The notes beneath the pieces were generated by a model that saw only the letters and a program-made list of their open reading frames with translations, was not told the DNA's origin and did not search any database. Positions 26,599 to 34,635 of a stretch of DNA of 64,000 bases are shown here, in pieces. This DNA is from Streptomyces phaeofaciens (GTDB lineage: Bacteria > Actinomycetota > Actinomycetes > Streptomycetales > Streptomycetaceae). A program made the position numbers and the translations under genes. Each line of letters begins with the position of its first letter. Within the stretch, counting starts at the first letter, position 1. Location of the stretch: the NCBI RefSeq assembly GCF_014648915.1, contig NZ_BMSA01000025.1:62001-126000 (forward strand). The letters run 5' to 3'.

Positions 26599-27921
26599 TC
26601 AGGGCTCGCGCAGCGCCGCGGTGACTCCGTCCTGCTGAGCGGGCCCGGTGCCGGGCAAGACGAAGGCCCGCTCCCGCCGCGCGCCGGAGGCGAAGACGAC
26701 GGCCCAGCTCAGTACCGCGCCCAGCCTGCTGCGGAACCCCGTCAGGAAGGCGATGTGGATGAACAGCCATGCCAGCCAGCCGACGACGCCCGACAGGTGC
26801 ACGGGTCCGGCCTTGACGACGGCCCGTCCGCGCGAGATGTAGGCGGCACTGCCCAGGTCCACGTACGTGAAGGGCTTCGGCTTCTTCGTCCGGGCCTCCA
26901 CCGCGTGACGCACGGCTCGCCCCGCGTACGCACCCGACTGCATGGCGACCTCGGCCAGTCCGGGCAGGTGGTCGAGGGCCATCACGTCGCCGACCACGCG
27001 GATCTCCGGGTGGCCGGGAAGGGTCAGATCGGGTTCGACGGCGATGCGGCCGGCGCCGTCCTGTCCTGCGCCGGTGGCCCGCGCCAGGGCACCGGCGATG
27101 GGCGGAGCCTCGACCCCGGCCGTCCACAGCACGGTGCGCGCGGGGTGCCGGGTGGTCGTGCCGTCCCGCTCCTTCACCGTCAGGCCCCGCTCGTCGAGGT
27201 CGGTGACCCGCGTGCCCAGGTGGAGCTCCACACCGAGATCGCGCAGGGCGCGGGCGGCCCGCCCGGCCAGACGGTCTCCGAAAGGCGCCAGCACCTTGTC
27301 GGCCCCCTCGAAGAGCAGCACCCGGGCCTTCAGGGGATCGATGGTCCGGAACTCCCGGTCGAGGGTGTGGCCGGCGATCTCCCGGATCTGCCCGGCCAGT
27401 TCCACCCCGGTCGGCCCGCCGCCGACGAGGGCGAAGGTGAGCCAGTGCCGCCGGTCCCGGGCGTCCGTGGCCGACTCGGCCATCTCGAAGGCGCGGTAGA
27501 TCCTGCGACGGATCTCCAGGGCGTCTTCCAGCGTCTTCATGCCCGGCGCGTGCGCCGCGAACTCGTCGTGCCCGAAGTAGGACTGGCGCATACCGGCCGC
27601 GACGATCAGGTCGTCGTACGGTACGACGACGCTGCCGCCCTCCGGCCGCCGCGCGTGGACGGCGCGTCCCTTCACGTCCACGTCGGTGGCGTCGGCGAGC
27701 AGGCAGCGCACGTTCGTATGACGGCGCAGCACCGCACGCAACGGTCGCGCGATCTGGCCCTCCGACAGAATCCCGGCCGCGCACTGGTACAACAGCGGCT
27801 GGAAGAGGTGATGCGCCCTGCGGTCGATCAGCGTCACCGCGACCGGCGACCGGCGCAACGCGCGCGCGGCGAACAGCCCGGCGAAGCCGCCCCCGATGAT
27901 CACCACCCGGCGGGGCGTCAC
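26599..27921 (-). CDS. Type II NADH dehydrogenase-like FAD oxidoreductase
   Basis: 440 residues. It has two Rossmann motifs: RRVVIIGGGFAGLFAARAL at the N-terminus (FAD) and FALVGGGPTGVELAGQI near 168 (NADH). Other family features are HHLFQPLLYQ, VLWTAGVEAPPIA, IRVVGDVMALDHLPGLAEVAMQSG (the second FAD contact) and a C-terminal amphipathic helix region (GVVGWLAWLFIHIAFLTGF). It should pass electrons from NADH to quinone without pumping protons. The GTG at 27921 has GGAAG upstream; the GTG at 27933 is an alternative. It starts 17 bp after the SDR stop and precedes cydAB. Confidence 0.92.
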   Translation of the reverse strand: MTPRRVVIIGGGFAGLFAARALRRSPVAVTLIDRRAHHLFQPLLYQCAAGILSEGQIARPLRAVLRRHTNVRCLLADATDVDVKGRAVHARRPEGGSVVVPYDDLIVAAGMRQSYFGHDEFAAHAPGMKTLEDALEIRRRIYRAFEMAESATDARDRRHWLTFALVGGGPTGVELAGQIREIAGHTLDREFRTIDPLKARVLLFEGADKVLAPFGDRLAGRAARALRDLGVELHLGTRVTDLDERGLTVKERDGTTTRHPARTVLWTAGVEAPPIAGALARATGAGQDGAGRIAVEPDLTLPGHPEIRVVGDVMALDHLPGLAEVAMQSGAYAGRAVRHAVEARTKKPKPFTYVDLGSAAYISRGRAVVKAGPVHLSGVVGWLAWLFIHIAFLTGFRSRLGAVLSWAVVFASGARRERAFVLPGTGPAQQDGVTAALREP

Positions 27922-27938
27922 ATGGTCTTCCACGGGCT

Positions 27939-28778
27939 TCAGCCGCCGGTGGCGAAGCCGGGGAAAAGGGTCATCCCGCCGTCGACGTACAAGGTCGTGC
28001 CGACCACGTAGTCGAGCAGGTCGGACGTGATCGCGACGACGGCGTTGGCGATGTCCTCGGGGTCGCCGACCCGGCGGTACGGGATGAGCTTGAGGAGCTC
28101 GGCCTCGGCGTCGGGGGTGTCCCAGGCAGCCGTGTTGATCGGGGTGCGGATGGCGCCCGGTCCTACCGCGTTCACGCGGATGTGGTGCGGGGCGAGCTCC
28201 TGGGCCAGGGTCTGCATCATCATGCCGACGCCCCCCTTGGAGGAGGCGTAGTTCACATGGCCCGCCCACGGGACGATCTGGTGGACCGAACTCATGCAGA
28301 CGATCTTGCCCGCCGAGCGGGACACCTCCGGGACGACACCGCGCCGCATGAACTCCTTGGCGGCCTCTCGCGCACACAGGAACTGGCCCGTCAGGTTGAC
28401 GTCGATGACCTTCTGCCACTGGGCCAGCGTCATGTCCACGAGCGCGGAGTCACGCTGGAGGCCGGCGTTGGCCACCATGATGTCGATGGTCCCGAACTCC
28501 CGCACGATCCGCGCGACCATGTCGACGACCTGGTCCTCGTCGGACACATCGGCCTCGTGGGCGTAGGCGTTGACCCCGAAGCCCCTGATCTGCTCCACGA
28601 CCTTCTCGGCCTCGTCCGCTCCGACGACGTAGTTGACCACGACGTCCGCCCCGGCCCGGCCCAGGGCGATGGCGGTCGCCTTGCCGATACCCGAGTTCGC
28701 ACCGGTCACCAGGGCCTTCTGCCCTCGCAGAAGCCGTGCGATCAGCGGCGTACCGCTTTCCTCGACACTTCCTGCCAC
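27939..28778 (-). CDS. Short-chain dehydrogenase, glucose 1-dehydrogenase-like
   Basis: 279 residues of classical SDR: TGANSGIG cofactor motif, NAG (IDIMVANAG), catalytic Ser in KIVCMSSVHQIVPWAG and the YxxxK pair (NYASSKGG), then the VNAVGPGAIRTPIN and YVDGGMTLFPG C-terminal motifs. Closest in pattern to glucose 1-dehydrogenases. Two adjacent GTG codons follow GAGGAGG; the second (28778) has the better spacing. As the first gene of a four-gene run with NDH-2 and cydAB it could supply the NADH that they oxidise (inference). Confidence 0.9.
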   Translation of the reverse strand: MAGSVEESGTPLIARLLRGQKALVTGANSGIGKATAIALGRAGADVVVNYVVGADEAEKVVEQIRGFGVNAYAHEADVSDEDQVVDMVARIVREFGTIDIMVANAGLQRDSALVDMTLAQWQKVIDVNLTGQFLCAREAAKEFMRRGVVPEVSRSAGKIVCMSSVHQIVPWAGHVNYASSKGGVGMMMQTLAQELAPHHIRVNAVGPGAIRTPINTAAWDTPDAEAELLKLIPYRRVGDPEDIANAVVAITSDLLDYVVGTTLYVDGGMTLFPGFATGG

Positions 28779-29058
28779 CACGATCCTCCTCGCCCGTTTC
28801 TCTCCCGCAGCCGCTCCCCCGTCGGCGGGAATACCTCGCGGAAGACGCCAGAATTCGGTGGCCAGCAAAATGCACCGGCAACGCGGGCGGCAGCCCGACG
28901 CGCAAGGCCGAACCGCTTCGGCCGCCGATGTCACTCCGCTGGCTCACGCGGATCGAGAAGACGTGAGCGAAGCCCCGGAGCGTCCCCGGGACCATCGGTG
29001 TGCTTCCGCTGTATGGCGGTGGGCGTCCGCCGGGCGGCCGAAGTCCGACACGGCGCGC

Positions 29059-29095
29059 GGCCGTCGGCGCCCCCGGAAGAAGGGCGCCGACGGCC
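29059..29095 (-). terminator. Strong hairpin terminator after the small secreted protein gene
   Basis: GGCCGTCGGCGCC and GGCGCCGACGGCC form a perfect 13-bp stem with an 11-nt loop. It starts eight bases past the stop of the minus-strand gene ending at 29104. Confidence 0.85.
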
Positions 29096-29103
29096 ACCGG
29101 CCT

Positions 29104-29373
29104 TCAGCGGTTGGTCCACAGGTTCCAGAAGAAGGTGCCATCGGCGCACTGGTAACGGTCCCAGTGGCCGCGCTCGATGCCCTGCTGGCCGGCCGTCTGG
29201 CAGCCGCCCAGGGTGACGTACTTGCCGCGGTGGACGTCGAGGCCGTCGGCCGCACGGACAGCGGCCACGTGCGAGGAGGCCGTGGCAGGCGCGGCAACGG
29301 CGGGCGCCGCGCTCAGCCCGAGGCCGGTGACGGCGATCGCTGCGAGGGCGGAGAGCAGGGTACGTACATGCAT
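29104..29373 (-). CDS. Small secreted protein of unknown function
   Basis: 89 residues with a clear Sec signal (MHVRTLLSALAAIAVTGLGLSAAPAVAAPA). The ~55-residue mature part contains GKYVTLGGCQTAGQQGIE and YQCADGTFFWNLWTNR, so it has two cysteines that could pair. The ATG has AAGGA eight bases upstream, and a strong terminator follows. No family is recognised. It resembles the many short secreted proteins of Streptomyces. Confidence 0.85.
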   Translation of the reverse strand: MHVRTLLSALAAIAVTGLGLSAAPAVAAPATASSHVAAVRAADGLDVHRGKYVTLGGCQTAGQQGIERGHWDRYQCADGTFFWNLWTNR

Positions 29374-29641
29374 GGTGAGAGTCCTTTCGATGAGGGGTTC
29401 TTGAGTCGGCGCATGCCGCCTGTACTGGCATGGGCACGACCTCCGGCGCTCACCCTCAGGGGTGATCTGTGCAGCCGGTACGCCGAGTTTGCGGGGCTGG
29501 ATCCGCCTGCACAACCAGATCCCGTTTGCTTCCCCGATGTCGGGATAAATACATTCCTGACCTGCTGGGACGTGGCTGTCCCGGGACGTGAAGCAGTCGA
29601 CGGGACAGCGTTGCGGCGCCCCTTCAGGGAGACCTCTATCC

Positions 29642-30442
29642 ATGAGTGGCCAACTACCGGAGCACGTAGCGGCAGCGCGAAGGCTGGGCGAGGCGCTGCG
29701 AGGACTGCAACAGGTCTCGGGCCGCACGCTTCGAGACCTGGAGACCCAGGTCCGCATCAGTGACTCGTCCCTCTCCCGCTACTTCCGCGGCACAACGGTG
29801 CCCCCGTGGGCTGTCGTCCGGGACGTGTGCCGGGCTTTGGGAGCAGACCCCGGCGAGTACCGGGCACTGTGGGAGGCGGCCGACCGCTGTCGTCCCCATG
29901 AGCCGGCCGGTGCCGCGCCGCCGCCCTCACCGCAGGAGCCGGCCCCCACCTGGTGGTGCCGTCTACGCGGGCGGTTGTCGGGCCGGTGGGCTTTCGCCGC
30001 GGCCGGCACCGCCGTCGGTCTCGCGGCCGGGCTGCTGCTGATGCTGCTCAACCTGGAGAGTTCACCCGCCGCTCTCCCCGCACAGGGCGCTGCCGGAGTG
30101 AAGGGCACCGGGACCGGCTACGGCAATGCCGGTCTGCTCGTCCACAACGTCGAGGAGGAGTGCCAGAAGCCCCGTACCCCGACGTGCGCACTGCACCTGG
30201 CCTGGGACCCCTACCGCCCCTACGTGACCGCCAACTCGGCCGAGCGCGTCTGGCATCACGACCTGCTCCATGCCCGGTGCCGGATCGCCGACGGCGTCAC
30301 CGTCACCGATGAGAACGAAAAGCACAGCAGCATCTGGATCCAGGTCACACGCAAAGGGCAGCACCTCTGGCTCCCCGGTATCCGCGTCGATCCCAACAGC
30401 CTCAACCAGCTCAGCGCCGTCCTGCCCCGATGCCCCGTGTAG
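29642..30442 (+). CDS. HTH-domain single-pass membrane protein
   Basis: 266 residues. Residues ~10-75 are an XRE-type helix-turn-helix (LRDLETQVRISDSSLSRYFRG, AVVRDVCRALGADPGEYRALWE), as in many Streptomyces regulators. A proline-rich linker and one membrane segment follow at about 115-138 (RWAFAAAGTAVGLAAGLLLMLLNL). The outer ~125 residues contain three to four cysteines (EECQKPRTPTC, HARC, PRCPV). The arrangement suggests a membrane-bound DNA-binding sensor. The ATG at 29642 has GGGAG at ten bases; an ATG 18 codons earlier is possible. It is divergent from the small secreted protein gene. Confidence 0.8.
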   Translation: MSGQLPEHVAAARRLGEALRGLQQVSGRTLRDLETQVRISDSSLSRYFRGTTVPPWAVVRDVCRALGADPGEYRALWEAADRCRPHEPAGAAPPPSPQEPAPTWWCRLRGRLSGRWAFAAAGTAVGLAAGLLLMLLNLESSPAALPAQGAAGVKGTGTGYGNAGLLVHNVEEECQKPRTPTCALHLAWDPYRPYVTANSAERVWHHDLLHARCRIADGVTVTDENEKHSSIWIQVTRKGQHLWLPGIRVDPNSLNQLSAVLPRCPV

Positions 30443-30486
30443 GGAGCGGGCCCCGTACAGGGAGCGGACTCCGTAGAGGGAGGCGC
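30433..30486. repeat. Three 18-bp tandem repeats across a stop codon
   Basis: CCCCGTGTAGGGAGCGGG, CCCCGTACAGGGAGCGGA and CTCCGTAGAGGGAGGCGC are successive 18-bp copies. The TAG stop of the HTH-membrane protein lies in the first. Each unit has partial inverted symmetry. Confidence 0.65.
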
Positions 30487-30565
30487 GGCTCCGCCGCCCG
30501 CCGACGGGGTGCAGAACCGGCCTGGGGGCAATGCGAACCGGTCCGGTCCGGTGGGTGCAGTCGGG

Positions 30566-31027
30566 TCACAGGCCGAAGGCGCCGCCCTCGATGAGGATGA
30601 GCAGGCCGAGGGAGATGAGGACGAGGGGCAGCAGGATGTGGCCCCAGCGGGCGAGGGCCTTGGCGATCACCGGACGGGTGGCGAAGAAGCGGCCGGCGAA
30701 GCACCACACCGCCACGAGCGCGAGGAACACGACGGCGTACACGCTCATGCCGCCGATGCCGGCGGTGGCGAAGACCGGGACGTAGACACCGATGTTGTCT
30801 CCGCCGTTGGCGAAGGTGACGGCGGCGACCTCCAGTGAGGTCGGGCCGCCTTCCCTCGTCCGGACCTCCTCGTCGTCCCCGTCGCCGCCGCGGTCCTGCC
30901 ATGCCTGCCATGCCTGCCAGGCCACCTTGAGGCCGAGGGCGAGCGGGAGCAGGCCGAGGTAGGGAACGGCGGACTCGGGCAGGAAGGTGGCGCCGAACGC
31001 GGCGGCCACCGCGACGGCGAGGACCAC
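30566..31027 (-). pseudogene. N-terminally truncated CadD-family cadmium resistance transporter
   Basis: The frame encodes 153 residues of a CadD-like membrane protein: AVPYLGLLPLALGLKVAWQAW, an EVAAVTFANGGDNIGVYVPVFA helix with the second metal-site motif, and a C-terminal GHILLPLVLISLGLLILIEGG. Intact family members are ~200 residues and begin with a TNxDD-containing helix; that helix and the next are absent. The remaining frame begins abruptly at VLAVAVAAAFGATF, and the sequence upstream of 31028 is unrelated. No ribosome site precedes the GTG at 31027. It is very likely non-functional. Confidence 0.75.
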
Positions 31028-31037
31028 TCAACTCCAG

Positions 31038-31072
31038 CGAGTCGCTTTTTGACCATCTCGAGTCGCTATTTG
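31038..31072. promoter_or_regulatory. Direct repeat pair 21 bp apart upstream of the NTF2-like gene
   Basis: CGAGTCGCTTTTTG (31038-31051) and CGAGTCGCTATTTG (31059-31072) differ at one position and are offset by 21 bp, two helical turns. This spacing is typical of a dimeric activator or repressor site. They lie 95-130 bp before the gene starting at 31168. Confidence 0.5.
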
Positions 31073-31167
31073 CCCCGGTCAATCCGATGTCTTCGGCATA
31101 GTTTGAACACATCACCCCTCGACCTCCGGTCCCTCTCGGACAGATACCCAAGCAAGGGAAGAAAGCC

Positions 31168-31929
31168 ATGAGCAACGCAAAGAACACGGTCCTTCAGGCC
31201 GCCGCCGAGCTGTTCGGCCACAAGGATCCCTCCGCCGTGGACCGCTGGGTGGCCGCGACCTACAAGCAGCACAGCGCGCTCGCCGCCGACGGACCGGAGG
31301 CCCTCCGCGGGCTCGTCGCCGGCCTGGGCGAGGACTTCCGCTACGAAGGGGCCCGGGTCATCGCCGACGGCGATCTGGTCGCCCTGCACGGCATCTACCA
31401 CGGATTCGGTCCGGACCCGCTCGTCGGATTCGACATCTTCCGGGTCGACGCCGACGGCAGGCTGGCCGAGCACTGGGACGCCCTGACCCCGCTGGTCAAG
31501 GACACCGTCTCCGGCCGCTCCCAGACCGACGGCCCCTCCGCGGTCACCGAGACCGCCAAGACCGACGCCAACCGTGCCCTGGTCGCCGGGTTCGCCGAGA
31601 AGGTCCTCGTCGGCGCCGACTACTCGGCGCTGACCGACTACATCTCCACCGAGACCTACCACCAGCACAACACCGAGGCCGCCGACGGCCTCGACGGCTT
31701 CGGGGCGGCCGCGGCCCAGTGGGCCGAGCAGGGCAAGAATCTCGTCTACAAGAAGGTCCACAAGGTCATCGCCGAGGGCGAGTTCGTCCTGACGCAGTCC
31801 GAGGGCGAGTTCGGCGTACCCGTCGCCTACTACGACCTCTTCCGTGTCGCGGACGGCAGGATCGTCGAGCACTGGGACGTCATCGCGCCCAACCCGGACG
31901 AACTGCCGCACACCAACGGCCTGTTCTGA
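31168..31929 (+). CDS. Tandem NTF2/SnoaL-like protein
   Basis: 253 residues made of two related NTF2-fold domains, about 1-115 and 130-250. Both keep the same landmarks: a YxQHxxxxADG segment (TYKQHSALAADG; TYHQHNTEAADG), a strand with VIA(D/E)G(D/E), and a closing FRV...GR..EHWD(A/V) motif. Such proteins are often encoded with oxidoreductases and are annotated as nuclear transport factor 2 family or predicted ester cyclases. The internal similarity shows gene duplication and fusion. GGAAGAAAGCC precedes the ATG. Confidence 0.88.
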   Translation: MSNAKNTVLQAAAELFGHKDPSAVDRWVAATYKQHSALAADGPEALRGLVAGLGEDFRYEGARVIADGDLVALHGIYHGFGPDPLVGFDIFRVDADGRLAEHWDALTPLVKDTVSGRSQTDGPSAVTETAKTDANRALVAGFAEKVLVGADYSALTDYISTETYHQHNTEAADGLDGFGAAAAQWAEQGKNLVYKKVHKVIAEGEFVLTQSEGEFGVPVAYYDLFRVADGRIVEHWDVIAPNPDELPHTNGLF

Positions 31930-31984
31930 CCGGCCCGCACACCACCCGAACCACCGAACGCGTCGACCTACGGAGCGCAAGCGG

Positions 31985-32095
31985 ATGAGCAACCTCACCT
32001 ACGCGGGAAGTCGTACAGGTTCAGCGACAACGGCGTCGTCTTCCCCCGAGGGCCGGACCGGCGAGCTGCACGTCGGCACACTCCAAGCAATGTGA
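31985..32095 (+). CDS. Small frame with two apparently compensating frameshifts
   Basis: The ATG at 31985, behind GGAGCGCAAGCGG, opens 36 codons, reading MSNLTYAG, then SRTGSATTASSSP, then EGRTGELHVGTLQAM. If one base is restored near 32006 (GCGGGAAG) and one C removed from the CCCCC run near 32045, the middle becomes KSYRFSDNGVVFP. That fits the flanks much better as protein. Either sequencing errors, a real double frameshift in a decaying gene, or an accident could explain it. I do not recognise the family. Confidence 0.35.
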   Translation: MSNLTYAGSRTGSATTASSSPEGRTGELHVGTLQAM

Positions 32096-32356
32096 CCCAC
32101 GTGCCGACGGCCCGGCCGACGCGCGCCGTCGTGGCGATGCCGGGCCATCGGCGCACCTCGTTCACCCACCCCACCCGGAGCCCTCGGTGACTGCGATCGA
32201 CGCCGAGCCCGACGCCTTCGCCCGGACTCGTCGAAAGCCCCTGGCTCCCCGACGGGATCCCACCCCGACCGTCCCGGCGGCACGGGCTCGGCGACCCGTG
32301 CTCTGGCCGCAGCCCGGTTCCAGGGGACATGTTCACAGCGCACGAGGAACCCGGCG

Positions 32357-34423
32357 TCAGTCGGCCACAGGCATGGGTGGGACGCGGGTGAGTCTGGTCA
32401 CGAACAGCGTGGCGTCGTCTGCCGAGTTGGCCGGGCGTACGGCCATGAGGGCGTCGCACACCTCGTCCAGAGGTGTCTCGGTGTGGTGAACCGCCCGGCG
32501 GAGCATGGTGATCCCTTGGTCGAGGTCCAGGATCGTGCTGCGGTCTTCGATCATGCCGTCGGTGTAGAGGACGAGCAGGCTTCCGGGCGGGACGGCGAAG
32601 TGGGTGTTCTCGTATGTGTGGTCGAGGCCCATGCCCACGGGCGGCCCGGGGTCGGCCGCCAGGGTGTCCGCCGATCCGTCCGGACGGACCAGCAGCGGCG
32701 GTGGATGGCCGGCGAGCGCCAGCCGGAGGTCTCCGGTGACCCCGTCGTACACGACGCAGACGCAGGTGGCGGGGAGGTCGGTGTCGGCCCCGTCGTCCAG
32801 TCCGTCCAGCCGGGTGAGGAGCTGGCCGGGTTCCAGGCCGACGGCCAGTAGAGCGCGGGCTGAGGAACGGTATCGGCCCATGGCCGCGGCCGCACCCAGG
32901 CCGTGGCCCATGACGTCACCGACGGTCAGTCCGATTCGTCCTCCGGGGAGGCGCACGGTGTCGTACCAGTCGCCGCCGGCCAGGGTCCCGTTCTGGGCGG
33001 GCAGGTAGCGGTGCGCCGACTCGGCCCAAGGAACGTCCGGCAGGCGTGCGGGCAGGAGATGGCGTTGGAGGGCCAGCGTGGCCAGCCTTTCCCGCCGGTA
33101 GAGCAGGGCGTTGTCGAGGGCCATGGCGGTGCGAGCGGCGATGTCGCGCATGGTGAGCACGTCGTCGGCATCGAAGTGTCCGGGGGCGGAGAAGGTGATC
33201 GCCCCCAGAACCTGTCCGGCGGCGAGCAGCGGTGCGGAGATCGCGTACTGCGTCTGCTCCTGGGCTTCCTCTACGTGGAAGGAGACGACGTCGGCCGAGC
33301 GGATGCACTCGCCGACAGGGGTTGATGCCGCACGGGACGGCGGCAGATCCCGGTCCGGATGAGCAGGGCCATGGTCTGCGGACGCGCTCAGAGGGTGGAC
33401 CTGCGGCGGGGCGGACGTGTCCGGGCAGGCAGTGGTGCGCTGCTGGGCGGTAGCGCCCATGGGCGAGTCGGGGGTCCGGTGCACTGCGCCGGCGAGGAGG
33501 TCGACGGTGACGGTGCGGGCGAACGCCGGGGTGCAGGTCGCCGACAGCTTCGACGCGACGCTCGCCACGTCCAGCCCCTGGCTGAGGCTGGCACTGATCC
33601 GGCTGAGCAGTTCCAGGCGGCGTTGGCTTCGCGCGGTGTCCAGCAGCTCCGCTCTCGTGCCACCCAGGTCGTGCACGACGCCGGCCTGACCGAGGATGCG
33701 GCCATTGGCGTTTCGGAGCGGGAAGAGTGTTCCCACCGCCGCGTAGGGAGTGCCGTCGGGTCGGATCGCGGCCACATGGAGATTGTTGATCGTCTCGCCG
33801 CCGTCGGTCACCCGTCGCAGCATGTCCTCGTACGCCTGTGGGTCGGGAAGATCGAGGACGTCCAGGATGCTGCGGCCCAGATGTGCGGCGACGGGCAGGC
33901 CGTTGAGGCGGGCGAGGGTGTCGTTGATGAAGCGGTAGCGCAGGTCGGTGTCGAGAACGGCCAGACCGACCGGTGCCGAATGCAGGAGGAGGTCCGCCGC
34001 CTCGGGGTCGCACCAGTGGATCTCCTGGGCGTTGCGGCCGGCTACGGCGACCAAGCCTGTGCCGGTGGCGAGTGGGACGGGCACGGCATGCCACCGAACA
34101 TTGCGGCAGGTCCCGTCGAAACAACGCAACCAGTCCGCACGGACTCCACCGCCGGCCCGGAGCAGCTCCGCGACGAGTGCACGGCCCTGACCGACAGGAC
34201 GGTCGGAGAGTACGGAGAGGTCGCAGCCGATGATGTCGGAGGGCGGGTGGCCGGTCAGTGCCTCGGCCTCGGAGTTCCACTGACTGATACGGCCCTCGGG
34301 ATCGATGAGTGCGATGGCCGGGCCGTCGTCGCGTGCCGTCGGGTCCTGCCCGTGCGGCTGCGCACCAGACGCCCGTCGCGGTTCATCCGGAATGGGTACC
34401 TGCATCACCTGGCGTCCCGGCAC
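32357..34423 (-). CDS. PAS-PAS-GAF-SpoIIE (PP2C-type) serine phosphatase
   Basis: 688 residues. Two PAS domains (about 35-145 and 150-265; ALIDPEGRISQWNSEAEALTG and AVLDTDLRYRFINDTLARLNG), a GAF domain (about 285-460) and a C-terminal SpoIIE/RsbU-type PPM phosphatase are present. The phosphatase metal-binding motifs GGDWYD (about 482), GDVMGHG (about 499) and LVLYTDGMIED are intact. Such proteins dephosphorylate anti-anti-sigma factors in response to light, redox or small ligands. The GTG at 34423 was chosen for the strong GAGGAG at seven bases. No anti-sigma or anti-anti-sigma gene is adjacent, so its target is elsewhere. Confidence 0.92.
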   Translation of the reverse strand: MPGRQVMQVPIPDEPRRASGAQPHGQDPTARDDGPAIALIDPEGRISQWNSEAEALTGHPPSDIIGCDLSVLSDRPVGQGRALVAELLRAGGGVRADWLRCFDGTCRNVRWHAVPVPLATGTGLVAVAGRNAQEIHWCDPEAADLLLHSAPVGLAVLDTDLRYRFINDTLARLNGLPVAAHLGRSILDVLDLPDPQAYEDMLRRVTDGGETINNLHVAAIRPDGTPYAAVGTLFPLRNANGRILGQAGVVHDLGGTRAELLDTARSQRRLELLSRISASLSQGLDVASVASKLSATCTPAFARTVTVDLLAGAVHRTPDSPMGATAQQRTTACPDTSAPPQVHPLSASADHGPAHPDRDLPPSRAASTPVGECIRSADVVSFHVEEAQEQTQYAISAPLLAAGQVLGAITFSAPGHFDADDVLTMRDIAARTAMALDNALLYRRERLATLALQRHLLPARLPDVPWAESAHRYLPAQNGTLAGGDWYDTVRLPGGRIGLTVGDVMGHGLGAAAAMGRYRSSARALLAVGLEPGQLLTRLDGLDDGADTDLPATCVCVVYDGVTGDLRLALAGHPPPLLVRPDGSADTLAADPGPPVGMGLDHTYENTHFAVPPGSLLVLYTDGMIEDRSTILDLDQGITMLRRAVHHTETPLDEVCDALMAVRPANSADDATLFVTRLTRVPPMPVAD

Positions 34424-34592
34424 AACTTGTCTCCTCGTGCGCCGACGGCACGTCCCTGGCCCTGTCCGGCACCACCGCAGGCTATGCGCCTCGCCTCCGG
34501 TTCTCCCGGGAAAGGCGGGAAGTGCCACTCGGTGGAGTGATGGACAGCGGTCACGGACGTCGCATCGGTCCGGCGATCCGGTCGTCACACTC

Positions 34593-34633
34593 CTCACGCC
34601 CCCTCACGCCCCCCTCTCGCCCCCTCTCGCCCC
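34593..34633. repeat. Four ~10-bp tandem repeats in a 3' intergenic region
   Basis: Two copies of CTCACGCCCC are followed by two of CTCTCGCCCC, directly past the stop of the MFS gene ending at 34636. The purine/pyrimidine strand bias is strong (all pyrimidine except A and G inside each unit). Confidence 0.6.
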
Positions 34634-34635
34634 TT

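Noticed and set aside
25666..28011. A 781-codon plus-strand frame opposite cydA, NDH-2 and the SDR gene
   Set aside because: Antisense to three well-conserved enzymes. It is rich in His, Gln, Arg and Gly with no family motif.
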